Numbered from the stretch's first letter, positions 54,940-64,000 are shown. The stretch is DNA of 64,000 bases from Pseudomonas oryzae (GCF_900104805.1 NZ_LT629751.1:1345001-1409000); one strand, 5' to 3'. Notes: generated by a model not told the origin, from the sequence alone. Program-made: numbers and translations.

Positions 54940-56169
54940 TCAGTGACGCTTGGCTCTTCGGATGTTCAGGAGGATGCCACCCAGGATCAGCAGCGCGAGC
55001 GGGGCAAGGCCGATGATGGCGGTCTTCGCGGGTATTTCCACGCCGAGGCTGTACAGGCCGGCATACAGCAGCTTGAACAGGCTCAGCAGGTAGTAGCTGA
55101 TGGCGATGATGGACAGGCCTTCCACCGCCTTCTGGATCTTGATCTGGGTATCGGCACGGGCGCTGAGGCTGCTGAGGATCTCCGCATTCTGCTCCTCCAT
55201 CTCGACCTGCACACGGGCCTGCAGCAAGTCGCCGAGGTTGGCCACGCTCCGGCCAAGACGCTCCAGGCGCTGGTCGGTGGCGGCGCAGTAGCGCACCGTA
55301 GGCCGGAAACGCCGCTCGATGAACACCCCCAGGCGCTGGCAGTCGCCGGTGCGGGACTCGCGCAGCTCGTTGATCCGCTCGGAGACGATCTTCGCGTAGG
55401 CCTCGGTCGCGCTGAAGCGTTGGCGGGTACGCGCGGTCATGCGCACGATGTGCGCGGAGAGCGCGGAGATGTCGGCCGACAAGTCCTTGGCGCTGCTGCT
55501 GCCCTCGGCGTTGAGGTCCGATAGCCGAGTAAGCTCCCGCTCGTACTCTCTGAGCTCAAGGCTAACCTTCTGGGCCACCGGCAGGGCCAGGGAGGCCATC
55601 ATCCGGTAGGTTTCGATCTCGAACAGGCGGCGGATCATGCGTCCCAGCCGATAAGCGTTGAGGCATCGGTTGACCAGCAGGAGGCGGTTGATACCGTCCT
55701 CGGCGAGACGGAAGTCCGACCAGACGACCGCATCGCCGCCACCTATGTCGGAGCCCGCCGGATCCTTGAAGCCATAGTGGGCGGTGTCGCCAGCCCAGTG
55801 CTCGTGCGCCACGACCAGCACCTGATCGGCGTTGATCAGCAGATGCCGGTAGTCGGCGATCAGCGTCTCGAGCGCCGGCGGTGGCGGCGGCCAGTTGGCA
55901 TCGCCAGCCTGCCTCGGCACCATCAGTGTGAGCGTGAAGAACTCCGTGTGGCGCTCCCACTTGAGGGTGGAATCGCCAAGGCGCATCAGCGCCTGCGAGT
56001 CGTTGGTCGCCAGCATGGTGTCGGCGGCCAGATTCAGGCGCTGCACCAGTGCATCGCAGACATGCTCGGTATCGGCGAAGGCGTAGTGGTAGACGTGGGC
56101 CGGCTCGCGGAAGTAGATGGATGGCCGGGAATGCAGTTCGTTGTGCAGGGCTTGTCGAAGAGGATGCAT
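54940..56169 (-). CDS. DUF3422 membrane protein
   Basis: A 409-residue protein matching DUF3422, starting MHPLRQALHNELHSRPSIYFREPAHVYHYAF. Residues about 200-345 are helical and charged, and the end has two membrane segments (SIIAISYYLLSLFKLLYAGLYSL and IIGLAPLALLILGGILL). This layout, a large cytoplasmic helical part with a C-terminal hairpin in the membrane, is usual for the family. Function unknown. It is convergent with the BCCT transporter. Confidence 0.85.
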   Translation of the reverse strand: MHPLRQALHNELHSRPSIYFREPAHVYHYAFADTEHVCDALVQRLNLAADTMLATNDSQALMRLGDSTLKWERHTEFFTLTLMVPRQAGDANWPPPPPALETLIADYRHLLINADQVLVVAHEHWAGDTAHYGFKDPAGSDIGGGDAVVWSDFRLAEDGINRLLLVNRCLNAYRLGRMIRRLFEIETYRMMASLALPVAQKVSLELREYERELTRLSDLNAEGSSSAKDLSADISALSAHIVRMTARTRQRFSATEAYAKIVSERINELRESRTGDCQRLGVFIERRFRPTVRYCAATDQRLERLGRSVANLGDLLQARVQVEMEEQNAEILSSLSARADTQIKIQKAVEGLSIIAISYYLLSLFKLLYAGLYSLGVEIPAKTAIIGLAPLALLILGGILLNIRRAKRH

Positions 56170-56398
56170 GTGGGCTTGCTGCGCTGGAGGGTTGTTCGGG
56201 GGACGTCAGTTGCTCACCTACGGGTCACCTCCTGCCCACGCTGGCGGTGCCGCTGGACACGGCGTGAGGCTGATTGAATGGTGGTACGGCTTCTGGTCTT
56301 TTTTCAACGATCAAGAGCGTTTTTTTAGACTTTCTACTTTCAAGAAAGCGCGGCTCCCGGCGTGGAAGTTCGACCAGGCCGGGGGCATGCGCCAACTC

Positions 56399-56424
56399 CG
56401 AGGCATGACATGAAGCCCGGCGGG
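56399..56424 (+). repeat. 26-bp direct repeat, copy 1
   Basis: Identical over 26 bases to 59104-59129, where it forms the left part of the terminator of the M20 hydrolase gene. Here it is cut off from a full terminator and leads straight into the transporter remnant. Confidence 0.85.
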
Positions 56425-56449
56425 GCACCTCGTTGAAGGTGCCGTAGGC

Positions 56450-56524
56450 GTCGGGCTGGCAGCTGCTGTTCGTGCGGGTGGTGGTCGGCTTCCTCAAGGG
56501 CGTGTGCCAGGAAGCGCGCAGCTG
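56450..56524 (+). pseudogene. Remnant of a second BCCT transporter gene
   Basis: The frame reads SGWQLLFVRVVVGFLKGVCQEARS-stop. GWQLLF corresponds to about residue 237 of the intact transporter and GFLKGVCQEARS to its last 12 residues; the roughly 270 residues between are gone apart from a short VVVG. The DNA of the last 44 bases is almost identical to 54807-54853. It is therefore a deleted copy of the neighbouring gene or of a close paralogue. Confidence 0.8.
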
Positions 56525-56619
56525 ATTCGGCTGGCCGATCCCCGACTCTGCTCCTGACGCGCCGGAGCCGGGGACCGGCACGCTTTGCCCAGCAGGGCAT
56601 GCCCGCGGGCGAACCACGC

Positions 56620-57546
56620 TCAATCGCCGCCGGCCGGATCCTCCGCGCACTCCTTGAAGTACGCGTGCACGAAGCGGCGAAAGAGCGTCAGCGCCGGCGA
56701 CTCGCTGCGACCGGCGAGACTGACCAGCGCATACTGCCCGGTGCGTTCGACATGTGGCTGCACCCGCAGCTCATGCAGCCGGCCATCCGCCAGATGTGCG
56801 CGGGCGCTGGCGAAGATGCCGAAGAAGACCGCATCCGTGGCCTCGACGACCTCGAGCACGCTGCTCACATCCTCGCAACTGATCGTCATCAAGCGCTCGG
56901 GATGGGCGTCGGTACCCAGCTCGGTGACCAGGTTGCGGGCGATTTCGTCGCTCAGCGGCATGGACGCCACGGGGTACGCGCGCAATGCCTGCAGATCGGC
57001 CTGGGCAGGTTCGCGCAAGGGATGCCCGGCGCGGCAGACGAAACCGCCGCGCAGCGGCGGCAGCAGCTCGACCTGCAGATCGTCCGAGACGGCCAGGGCC
57101 CGGTGGTCGATGACGATGATGTCCACCGCCTCCTCGCGCAGGGACTGCAGCAGCCGGTTCACCGCACCGCGGGCCACCTTGACCCTGACGCGCGGATGCG
57201 CGGTCGCCATGTGGCGCAGGAACGGCGTCATCAGGATCGCGGCCGGCGTCGGCCCCAGACCGAGGCTGAGGTCGCCGAGCTGGCCGCTTTCCAGCTGCCT
57301 GATGCCGCGCTGCAATTCGGCGGCCTCGAACAGCATCCGCCGGGCATGGTCGACCACCTGTCGGCCATGGGCAGTGAGGATGTTGCGCTTGCCCAGGCGG
57401 TCGATCAGGCGCACCCCCAGCTCCTGCTCCAGGGCCTGCAGGCTGCGACTCAGCGCCGGCTGGGTCAGGCAGAGCGCATCGGCTGCCTTGCGGAACGACT
57501 GATGCTCGGCGAGCGCCACCAGGTGGCGAAGGTGATTGAGGTTCAA
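56620..57546 (-). CDS. LysR-family regulator, divergent from the M20 hydrolase
   Basis: A 308-residue LysR protein with HTH HLVALAEHQSFRKAADALCLTQPALSRSLQALEQELGVRL (about residues 7-46) and a normal effector domain. No ATG is available. TTG at 57546 gives the family start NLNHLRHL; an earlier TTG at 57567 would place the operator inside the gene. It is divergent from the hydrolase gene and probably controls it and itself. Confidence 0.85.
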   Translation of the reverse strand: MNLNHLRHLVALAEHQSFRKAADALCLTQPALSRSLQALEQELGVRLIDRLGKRNILTAHGRQVVDHARRMLFEAAELQRGIRQLESGQLGDLSLGLGPTPAAILMTPFLRHMATAHPRVRVKVARGAVNRLLQSLREEAVDIIVIDHRALAVSDDLQVELLPPLRGGFVCRAGHPLREPAQADLQALRAYPVASMPLSDEIARNLVTELGTDAHPERLMTISCEDVSSVLEVVEATDAVFFGIFASARAHLADGRLHELRVQPHVERTGQYALVSLAGRSESPALTLFRRFVHAYFKECAEDPAGGD

Positions 57547-57548
57547 AG

Positions 57549-57565
57549 GATTACACCATGTAATC
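57549..57565. promoter_or_regulatory. LysR-type operator palindrome
   Basis: Perfect 7-3-7 palindrome GATTACA-CCA-TGTAATC between the divergent LysR and M20 genes, directly before the LysR TTG start. It contains the T-N11-A core of LysR sites. Confidence 0.7.
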
Positions 57566-57666
57566 AAAATAATGAAAATTTAACATTAGACGCATCGTAA
57601 AGCGCTTTGTATGGTTAATCCAGCTGGCCACCGGGCCAGCATGATCGAGTGCTTCGGAGCAGAAAA

Positions 57667-59013
57667 ATGACAAGAAAAAATCTGCAGCTCGCCGCCATCG
57701 GGCTGGCAACGAGCAGCATGTGGTTGAGCCTTGCCGCACCCGCCCAGGCCATCGAGGCGAGTGTGCTGACCAGTATCCAGTCCCGTGTCGGCGCCATCGA
57801 AAGCAAGATGATCGGCTGGCAGCGCGACATCCACCAGCATCCGGAGCTGTCCAACCAGGAGCATCGCACCGCCAGGCTGGTCGCCGATCACCTGCGCAGC
57901 CTGGGTCTCAAGGTCAGCACCGGTGTCGGTGGCACCGGCGTGGTCGGCATCCTCGAAGGCGGCAGGCCGGGCAGGGTGGTTGCCTTGCGCGCGGACATGG
58001 ACGCCCTGCCGATCAAGGAGCTGACCGACCTGCCGTTCGCCTCCAAGGCCAAGGGCATGCACATGGGCAAGGAGGTGGATGTCATGCACGCCTGCGGGCA
58101 TGACGGGCACACCGCCATCCTGATGGCGACCGCCGAAGTGCTGGCGGGCATGCGCGAGCAGATTCCGGGCACCGTCAAGTTCATCTTCCAGCCCGCGGAG
58201 GAAGGTCACTCCGAGGAGCCGCACGACGAGCATGCGCACATCGGCGCACAGGCGATGATCGACGCCGGCGTGCTGGAGAACCCGAAGGTCGACGCCATCT
58301 TCGGCCTGCATCTGATTCCGGCCTTCCCGACCGGCACGGTCGCCTATCGCCCCGGCCCGATCCTGGCCTCCGGCGACGCCTTTGCCCTGAAGGTCACGGG
58401 CAAGCAGACCCACGGCGGTTTCCCGTGGAACGGCATCGACCCCATCGTGAGTTCCGCACAGATCATCATGGGCATGCAGACCATCGTCAGCCGCCAGCTC
58501 AACCTGTCGCGCGAGCCGGCGGTCATTTCGATCGGCTCGATCCACGGCGGCAACCGGGAAAACATCATCCCGGAAAGCGTCGAGATGCTCGGCACCGTTC
58601 GCACCTTCGATGACGGCATGCGCGACGAAACGCTCAAGCGCATGCAGGTCACCGCCGAGTCCATCGCCCAGGCCAGCGGCGCCAAGGCCGAGATCAAGTT
58701 CCTCAAGCCGGCCTATGCCACCACCGTCAACGATGCCAGCCTGACCGAGCGTATGGCCCCGACCCTGCGCCAGGTCACCGGCGGCCAGGCGGTGATCGCG
58801 CCCAAGCTCAGCGCCTCCGAAGACTTCTCGGCCTATCAGAAGCAGGTGCCGGGCCTGTTCTTCTTCCTCGGCTCGACCGACCCGAAGCAGGACCCGAAAA
58901 CCGCCGCGCCCAACCATTCGCCCTATTTCAAGATCGATGAAGCCGCGCTGGCCGTCGGTGCGCGCAGCATGGTGGCGTTGGCGCTGGACTACCTGAACTC
59001 GCCCAATCCTTGA
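57667..59013 (+). CDS. Exported M20-family amidohydrolase
   Basis: A 448-residue metallo-amidohydrolase of the M20D type (hippurate/N-acyl-amino-acid hydrolase-like). A signal peptide (MTRKNLQLAAIGLATSSMWLSLAAPAQA) predicts export, which is unusual since most relatives are cytoplasmic. Metal-site motifs are DMDALPI, HACGHDGHT, FQPAEEG and, near the end, HSPYFKIDE. The start at 57667 follows CGGAGC. It would release an amino acid or amine from a conjugate in the periplasm, perhaps feeding a transporter such as the BCCT nearby (inference). Confidence 0.88.
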   Translation: MTRKNLQLAAIGLATSSMWLSLAAPAQAIEASVLTSIQSRVGAIESKMIGWQRDIHQHPELSNQEHRTARLVADHLRSLGLKVSTGVGGTGVVGILEGGRPGRVVALRADMDALPIKELTDLPFASKAKGMHMGKEVDVMHACGHDGHTAILMATAEVLAGMREQIPGTVKFIFQPAEEGHSEEPHDEHAHIGAQAMIDAGVLENPKVDAIFGLHLIPAFPTGTVAYRPGPILASGDAFALKVTGKQTHGGFPWNGIDPIVSSAQIIMGMQTIVSRQLNLSREPAVISIGSIHGGNRENIIPESVEMLGTVRTFDDGMRDETLKRMQVTAESIAQASGAKAEIKFLKPAYATTVNDASLTERMAPTLRQVTGGQAVIAPKLSASEDFSAYQKQVPGLFFFLGSTDPKQDPKTAAPNHSPYFKIDEAALAVGARSMVALALDYLNSPNP

Positions 59014-59103
59014 GGCGCGGACGCCTGACCGCGCGAGTCGTGGCAGGCGTTCTGCGGAGCGCTCAGGCGGTTGTTGTGGCGCAGGGCGGCCAGCAGGTGG
59101 CAG

Positions 59104-59150
59104 CGAGGCATGACATGAAGCCCGGCGGGCTCCCCCGACCGGGCTTTGTC
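59104..59150 (+). terminator. Terminator of the M20 gene, containing repeat copy 2
   Basis: AAGCCCGG (59118-59125) pairs with CCGGGCTT (59139-59146), then TGTCGTT. The left 26 bases (59104-59129) are duplicated at 56399-56424. Confidence 0.75.
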
Positions 59151-59155
59151 GTTCA

Positions 59156-60550
59156 TCAGCTACTCGGCTGCCAGCCCCCGCCAAGCGCCTTGTAGATACC
59201 GACGATGCCGCGATACAGCTCGACCTCGCCCTGGGCCTGGGCATCCTCGGCGGCCAGCCGTTCGCGCTCGGCGTCGAGCAGCACCAGGAAGTCCACCACA
59301 CCCTCGCGGTAGCGGATCGCCGCCTGCTCGGCGGCGGCGCGGCTGGCCTCCGCCTGGCGTACCAGCGACAGCAGACGCTGCTGGCGCTTGCCGTAGTCGC
59401 TGAAGGCGTTCGCGGTTTCCTCGAGGGCCAGCAATACCTGCTGCTCGTACTGCGCCAGCGCGCCGTCGGCCTCGGCCTCGGCGCCGCGCAGACGGGCACG
59501 CACGCTGCCGAAGTCGAAGGCCGCCCAGCTGAGCGTCGGCGCCACGCCCCAGGCGCGCGCATCTGCGGCGCCCAGCTGCGAGCCGCGCCCGGCGGTGAAG
59601 CCGAGGAAGCCCGCCAGGCTCACCCGCGGGAACAGGTCGGCGGTGGCCACCCCGACATTGGCGGTGGCGGCCGCCAGCTGGCGTTCGGCCACGCGGATGT
59701 CGGGACGGCGGCGCAGCAGCTCGGCGGGATCGCCGATCGGCAGGGCCTTGGCGATCACCGGCAGCGGCTTGGGCGCCAGATCCACGTTCAACTGCTCCGG
59801 CCGCTGGCCGAGCAGGGTGGCGATGCGATGGCGGGCACGCGCGGCCTCGGCCTGCAGCTGCGGCAGGCTGGCCTCGGTGGCGGCCAGACGGGCGTCGCTG
59901 CGCAGCACGTCCAGTTCGCTGCCGACGCCGGCATCGCGCAGCTGCTCGATCAGGTCACGCGACTCCTGCTGATTGTGCAGGTTGGCGCGGGCGATGCGCT
60001 CGCGCAGCTGGGCGCCGCGCAGGTTGCCGTAGGCATCGACCAGCTCGGCGATCAGGCTGACCTGCAGCTGGTACAGCGCCGCCTCGGCGGCCTCGCTCTG
60101 CGCCGCGCTGGCCTCGATCTGCCGCTGGATGCGGCCGAACAGGTCGAGCTCCCAGGCCATGTCCAGGCCGAGGTCGTAGCGCTCGACCTGCACCCGCTGC
60201 TCGCCGAAGCCGGGCTGCTGGGACTTGCCGAAGTCGCCGCTGGCGCGGCTGGTGACGGTCGGCAGTCGGTCGTTGGCCGCATCGTCGCGCAGCGCGCGGG
60301 CCGCCTGGAAACGGGCGAAGGCCACGCGCAGTTCGCGGTTGCCGTCCAGCGCCTGCGCCACCAGCTGGCTCAGGGTCGGGTCGTCGAACTGCCGCCACCA
60401 GGTCGTCTCGAAACGACTGCGATCGTAGCCAGCGGCTTCCAGGCTGCCCAGCTGCGCCGGCGCGGGGGCCGGCGCCTGGTAGTCCGGGCCGACGGCGCAG
60501 GCGGAGAGGGCCAGGGCCAGCAGGGCCGGGGCGAATGCCTTGTGGATCAT
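59156..60550 (-). CDS. OprN/OprM-type outer-membrane efflux channel
   Basis: A 464-residue outer-membrane factor of the NodT/OprM family. The lipoprotein signal ends LALSAC-AVGPDY. Two OEP repeats contain the usual ETTWWRQFDDPTLSQLVAQAL, YDLGLDMAWELDLFGRI and RRRPDIRVAERQLAAATANVGVA. It overlaps the pump gene stop by four bases (ATGA), so they are coupled. By position it is the OprN of a MexEF-OprN-like system. Confidence 0.9.
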   Translation of the reverse strand: MIHKAFAPALLALALSACAVGPDYQAPAPAPAQLGSLEAAGYDRSRFETTWWRQFDDPTLSQLVAQALDGNRELRVAFARFQAARALRDDAANDRLPTVTSRASGDFGKSQQPGFGEQRVQVERYDLGLDMAWELDLFGRIQRQIEASAAQSEAAEAALYQLQVSLIAELVDAYGNLRGAQLRERIARANLHNQQESRDLIEQLRDAGVGSELDVLRSDARLAATEASLPQLQAEAARARHRIATLLGQRPEQLNVDLAPKPLPVIAKALPIGDPAELLRRRPDIRVAERQLAAATANVGVATADLFPRVSLAGFLGFTAGRGSQLGAADARAWGVAPTLSWAAFDFGSVRARLRGAEAEADGALAQYEQQVLLALEETANAFSDYGKRQQRLLSLVRQAEASRAAAEQAAIRYREGVVDFLVLLDAERERLAAEDAQAQGEVELYRGIVGIYKALGGGWQPSS

Positions 60551-63500
60551 GCGTGAGCTTCCTTCAGTTGCGGTGCGCGGGCAGCCTTGCGCGCTTCGCG
60601 CCGCTCCACCACGCCGCGGATCAGCACGTAGAACACCGGGGTCAGCAAGAGGCCGAAGAAGGTCACCCCGATCATCCCGGAGAACACCGCCACGCCCATG
60701 GCATGGCGCATCTCGGCGCCGGCGCCGGAGGACAGCACCAGCGGCACCACGCCCATGATGAAGGCGATGGAGGTCATCAGGATCGGGCGCAGACGCAGGC
60801 GGCAGGCTTCCAGCACGGCGGCGACGCGATCCATGCCGGCCTCCTGCAGCTCCTTGGCGAACTCGACGATGAGGATGGCGTTCTTGCAGGCCAGGCCGAC
60901 CAGCACGATCAGACCGATCTGGGTGAAGATGTTGTTGTCGCCGCCGCTCAGGATCACCCCGGCGATGGCCGAGACCAGCACGGTCGGCACGATCAGGATC
61001 ACCGCCAGCGGCAGGCTCCAGCTCTCGTACTGGGCGGCCAGCACCAGGAAAGCCAGCAGCACGCAGAGCGGGAAGATGAACACCGCGGTGTTGCCGGCGA
61101 GGATCTGCTGGTAGGTCAGATCGGTCCACTCGTAGCTCATGCCGTTGGGCAGTTCGGCCGCGAGCAGCCGGGCGATGGCGGCCTCGGCCTGGCCCGAGCT
61201 GTAGCCGGGGGCGGCCGCGCCGTTGAGTTCGGCGGTGATGAAGCCGTTGTAGTGCATCACCCGGTCGGGGCCTGCGCTGTCTTGCACCTTGACGAAGGTG
61301 GACAGCGGGATCATCTCGCCACGGTCGTTGCGCACCTTGAGCTGGCCGATCTGCTCGGGCTCGAGGCGGAACTGCTGGTCGGCCTGGACGTTGACCTGGT
61401 AGGTGCGGCCGAAGCGGTTGAAGTCGTTGGCGTACAGCGAACCCAGGTACACCTGCAGGGTGTCGAAGATGTCGCTGATCGCCACGCCGTGGGTCTTGGC
61501 CTTCTCGCGGTCGATGGCGGCATCGACCTGCGGCACGTTGACCTGGTAGCTGGTGAACACCGACATCGGGTTCAGCTCCGGCAGCTGGCGCGCCTTGGCG
61601 ATGATGTTCTGGGTCTGCCGGTACAGCTCCTCGTAACCGAGGCCGCCGCGATCCTCCAGCTGCAGGCGGAAGCCGCCGATGGTGCCGAGGCCCATCACCG
61701 GCGGCGGCGGGAAGATGGCGATGTAGGCGTCCTGGATACCGGCGAACTGCCTGTTCAGCTCGGCGGCGATGGCGCCGGCGGACATCGACGGATCCTTGCG
61801 CTCGTCGAACGGCTTGAGCGGGGTGAACACGATGCCGCTGTTCGGGCTGTTGGTGAAGCCGTTGATCGATAGGCCCGGGAAGGCCACGGTGTCCGCCACG
61901 CCGGGGTGCTGGCCGGCGATGTCCGACATGCGCTTGATCACCGCCTCGGTGCGGTCGAGGGTGGCGGCATCCGGCAGCTGGGCGAAGGCGATCAGGTACT
62001 GCTTGTCCTGCGGCGGCACGAAGCCGGTCGGAGTGCTCGAGAAGCCGAGGTAGCCGAGGCCGAGCAGGCCGCCGTAGATCAGCATGGCGATCGAGCTGCC
62101 GCGTAGCACGCGACGCACGCTGCCGACGTAGCCGTGACTGGCGCGCTCGAACAGACGGTTGAACGGGGCGAACAGCCAGCCGCCGAGCAGGCGGTCGAGC
62201 AGGCGCGAGAAGCGGTCCCTGGGCGTGTGGTGGTCCTTGAGCAGCACGGCGGCCAGGGCCGGGGAGAGGGTCAGCGAGTTGAATGCCGAGATCACCGTGG
62301 AGATGGCGATGGTCAGCGCGAACTGCTGGTAGAACTGCCCGGTCAGGCCGGAGATGAACGCGGTCGGCACGAACACCGCGCACAGCACCAGGGCGGTGGC
62401 GATGATCGGCCCGGTGACTTCCTTCATGGCCTGGCGGGTCGCCTCGACCGGCGACTTGCCCAGACCGATGTTGCGCTCGACGTTCTCCACCACGACGATG
62501 GCGTCGTCGACCACGATGCCGATGGCCAGCACCAGGCCGAACAGTGACAGGGCGTTGAGCGAGAAGCCCAGCAGGTGCATCACCGCGAAGGTGCCGATCA
62601 GCGACACCGGCACCGCCGCCAGCGGGATGATCGAGGCGCGCCAGGTCTGCAGGAACAGGATCACCACCAGCACCACCAGCACCACGGCTTCGAGCAGGGT
62701 GTGCACCACCGCCTCGATCGAGCCACGGACGAAGATGGTCGGGTCGTAGACGATCTGGTAGTCCACGCCCTGCGGGAAGTTCCGCTTCAGCTCGGCCATG
62801 CGCTGACGCACCGCGTCGGAGATCGCGATGGCATTGGAGCCGGGACGCTGGAACACCGGGATGGCCACCGCCGGCTGGTTGTTCAGCAGCGAGCGCAGGG
62901 CGTACTGGCTCGAACCCAGTTCGACGCGGGCGATGTCCTTCAGGCGGGTGATTTCGCCCTGCGCGCCGACATGCACGACGATGTTCTCGAACTCCTCCTC
63001 GCTGACCAGGCGGCCCTGCGCGTTGATCGACAGCTGGAAGCTGTTGCCGCCCGCCACCGGCGGGGCGCCGAGCGCGCCGGCCGCCACCTGGCGGTTCTGC
63101 TCGCGGATGGCGGCGACCACGTCGCTGGCGGTGAGGTTGCGCGAGGCGACCTTGTTCGGGTCGAGCCAGACGCGCAGCGAGTAGTCGCCCATGCCGAACA
63201 GCTGCACGTCGCCCACGCCGTCCAACCGCGCCAGCTCGTCCTTGACGTTGAGCGCGGCGTAGTTGGACAGGTAGAGCATGTCGTAGCGGTTATCCGGCGA
63301 GGTCAGGTGCACCACCATGGTCAGGTCGGGAGAGGCCTTGTCCACGGTCACGCCGAGGCGCTGCACTTCGGTCGGCAGGGTCGGCATGCTGCGGGTGACG
63401 CGGTTCTGCACCTGCACCTGGGCGTTGTCCAGGTCGGTGCCGAGGGCGAAGGTGACGGTCAGGCTGAGCTTGCCGTCGTTGGTCGACTGCGAGGACATGT

Positions 63501-63735
63501 AGAGCATGCCCTCGACGCCGACGATGGCCTGCTCCAGCGGCGCGGCCACGGTCTCGCCGATCACCTTGGGGTTGGCGCCGGGGAAGTTGGCGCGCACCAC
63601 CACGGTGGGCGGCACCACTTCCGGGTACTCGCTGATCGGCAGCTGGAACAGCGAGATGCCGCCGCCGATGAGGATCAGCAGCGACAGCACCGCGGCGAAG
63701 ATCGGCCGCTGGATGAAGAATTGCGAGAAGTTCAT
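60547..63735 (-). CDS. mexF: MexF-like RND multidrug efflux transporter
   Basis: A 1062-residue RND pump, the same length as P. aeruginosa MexF and very close to it in sequence from MNFSQFFIQRPIFAAVLSLLILIGG onward. The proton-relay Asp pair is in GIVVDDAIVVVENVE. MexF orthologues export chloramphenicol, quinolones and quorum-sensing precursors. Second gene of a three-gene minus-strand operon with mexE upstream. The MexT-type regulator, if present, is outside the window. Confidence 0.93.
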   Translation of the reverse strand: MNFSQFFIQRPIFAAVLSLLILIGGGISLFQLPISEYPEVVPPTVVVRANFPGANPKVIGETVAAPLEQAIVGVEGMLYMSSQSTNDGKLSLTVTFALGTDLDNAQVQVQNRVTRSMPTLPTEVQRLGVTVDKASPDLTMVVHLTSPDNRYDMLYLSNYAALNVKDELARLDGVGDVQLFGMGDYSLRVWLDPNKVASRNLTASDVVAAIREQNRQVAAGALGAPPVAGGNSFQLSINAQGRLVSEEEFENIVVHVGAQGEITRLKDIARVELGSSQYALRSLLNNQPAVAIPVFQRPGSNAIAISDAVRQRMAELKRNFPQGVDYQIVYDPTIFVRGSIEAVVHTLLEAVVLVVLVVILFLQTWRASIIPLAAVPVSLIGTFAVMHLLGFSLNALSLFGLVLAIGIVVDDAIVVVENVERNIGLGKSPVEATRQAMKEVTGPIIATALVLCAVFVPTAFISGLTGQFYQQFALTIAISTVISAFNSLTLSPALAAVLLKDHHTPRDRFSRLLDRLLGGWLFAPFNRLFERASHGYVGSVRRVLRGSSIAMLIYGGLLGLGYLGFSSTPTGFVPPQDKQYLIAFAQLPDAATLDRTEAVIKRMSDIAGQHPGVADTVAFPGLSINGFTNSPNSGIVFTPLKPFDERKDPSMSAGAIAAELNRQFAGIQDAYIAIFPPPPVMGLGTIGGFRLQLEDRGGLGYEELYRQTQNIIAKARQLPELNPMSVFTSYQVNVPQVDAAIDREKAKTHGVAISDIFDTLQVYLGSLYANDFNRFGRTYQVNVQADQQFRLEPEQIGQLKVRNDRGEMIPLSTFVKVQDSAGPDRVMHYNGFITAELNGAAAPGYSSGQAEAAIARLLAAELPNGMSYEWTDLTYQQILAGNTAVFIFPLCVLLAFLVLAAQYESWSLPLAVILIVPTVLVSAIAGVILSGGDNNIFTQIGLIVLVGLACKNAILIVEFAKELQEAGMDRVAAVLEACRLRLRPILMTSIAFIMGVVPLVLSSGAGAEMRHAMGVAVFSGMIGVTFFGLLLTPVFYVLIRGVVERREARKAARAPQLKEAHA

Positions 63736-63746
63736 GGCGCTCTACC

Positions 63747-64000
63747 TCAGCTGCGCGGCACGCGGCTGCCGTTGTCGGTCTGTCTGGCGACTTGCGGGTG
63801 CCCGGCGCCGGCGGCCTGGCGCAGGCGATCCAGTTCGGCCAGGGTCTGCTCGTCGGCCATGGGCACGCTCTGCGGTTCGACCTGGGCGCCGGGGTGGGCG
63901 CGCTGCAGGCCGTTGACGACGATCTGCTCGCCCCTGGCCAGGCCCTGGCGGACCACGCGCAGCCCGTGCAGCTTCGGCCCCAGCTCGACGGCGCGGTATT
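63747..64000 (-). CDS. mexE: MexE-like membrane-fusion protein (C-terminal part)
   Basis: Only the last 84 residues are in the window: KLHGLRVVRQGLARGEQIVVNGLQRAHPGAQVEPQ, then a low-complexity tail. This is the end of an HlyD/AcrA-type periplasmic adaptor. It lies 11 bases before mexF, as in mexEF-oprN operons. The 5' part lies beyond base 64000. Confidence 0.85.
   Translation of the reverse strand, partial: YRAVELGPKLHGLRVVRQGLARGEQIVVNGLQRAHPGAQVEPQSVPMADEQTLAELDRLRQAAGAGHPQVARQTDNGSRVPRS

Overview
The window reads as the chromosome of a GC-rich gammaproteobacterium of the Pseudomonas group. The E. coli-like ydcSTUV-patD order, ssu genes in the Pseudomonas order E-A-D-C-B-F, oscA next to sbp-cysTWA, a divergent norR/ytfE pair, mexEF-oprN-type pump genes, an OprD-family porin and LitR/LOV light regulators of the P. 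putida type all point there. I saw no rRNA, tRNA, CRISPR array or complete insertion sequence.

Layout. 1-5546: a putrescine-type ABC importer and its aminobutyraldehyde dehydrogenase (minus strand). 5990-8762: galU, a VOC-fold protein and glutathione reductase. 9055-11178: an isolated, visibly less GC-rich RTX repeat protein. 11349-13834: a CptA-type phosphoethanolamine transferase and a copper chaperone. 14177-26895: a light-response island. It holds folE and three companions on the plus strand; a long overlapping minus-strand operon with a TudS/YbgA-like protein, a LitR/MerR regulator, photolyase, lipid-modifying enzymes and a membrane protein; a Trp-rich small protein; and a short LOV photoreceptor divergent from a second LitR paralogue. 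26907-31129: a tyrosine recombinase divergent from a KfrA-like protein and a UvrD-type helicase. 31217-34450: a LysR regulator and a Fur-box TonB receptor. 35179-37523: norR and ytfE with NorR sites and a sigma-54 promoter. 38581-52703: a large sulfur-starvation region (ssu operon with a broken ssuB, 1-Cys peroxiredoxin, sbp, OprD porin, an unusual sigma-54-type ATPase, oscA, a Cys-Cys leader peptide, a second sbp and cysTWA). 53280-59013: a BCCT transporter, a DUF3422 protein, a transporter scar, and a LysR regulator divergent from an exported M20 hydrolase. 59156-64000: a MexEF-OprN-like pump, cut by the window edge in mexE.

The most notable system is the light island. By analogy with the PplR/PpSB-LOV system of P. 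putida KT2440, the LOV protein and the two LitR-type repressors should control photolyase, GTP cyclohydrolase (possibly for the folate antenna), a cyclopropane/furan fatty-acid type methyltransferase with a flavin desaturase-like enzyme, and several proteins of unknown role. I found TTGTA(C/T)AG motifs and one near-exact TGTACG-N12-TGTACA direct repeat at the expected promoters. Other points are the ssuB deletion, a candidate cysteine-sensing leader peptide before sbp, two matching TATTC-N7-GAATA palindromes in the sulfur region, and a sigma-54 activator relative lacking both its GAFTGA loop and its HTH domain.
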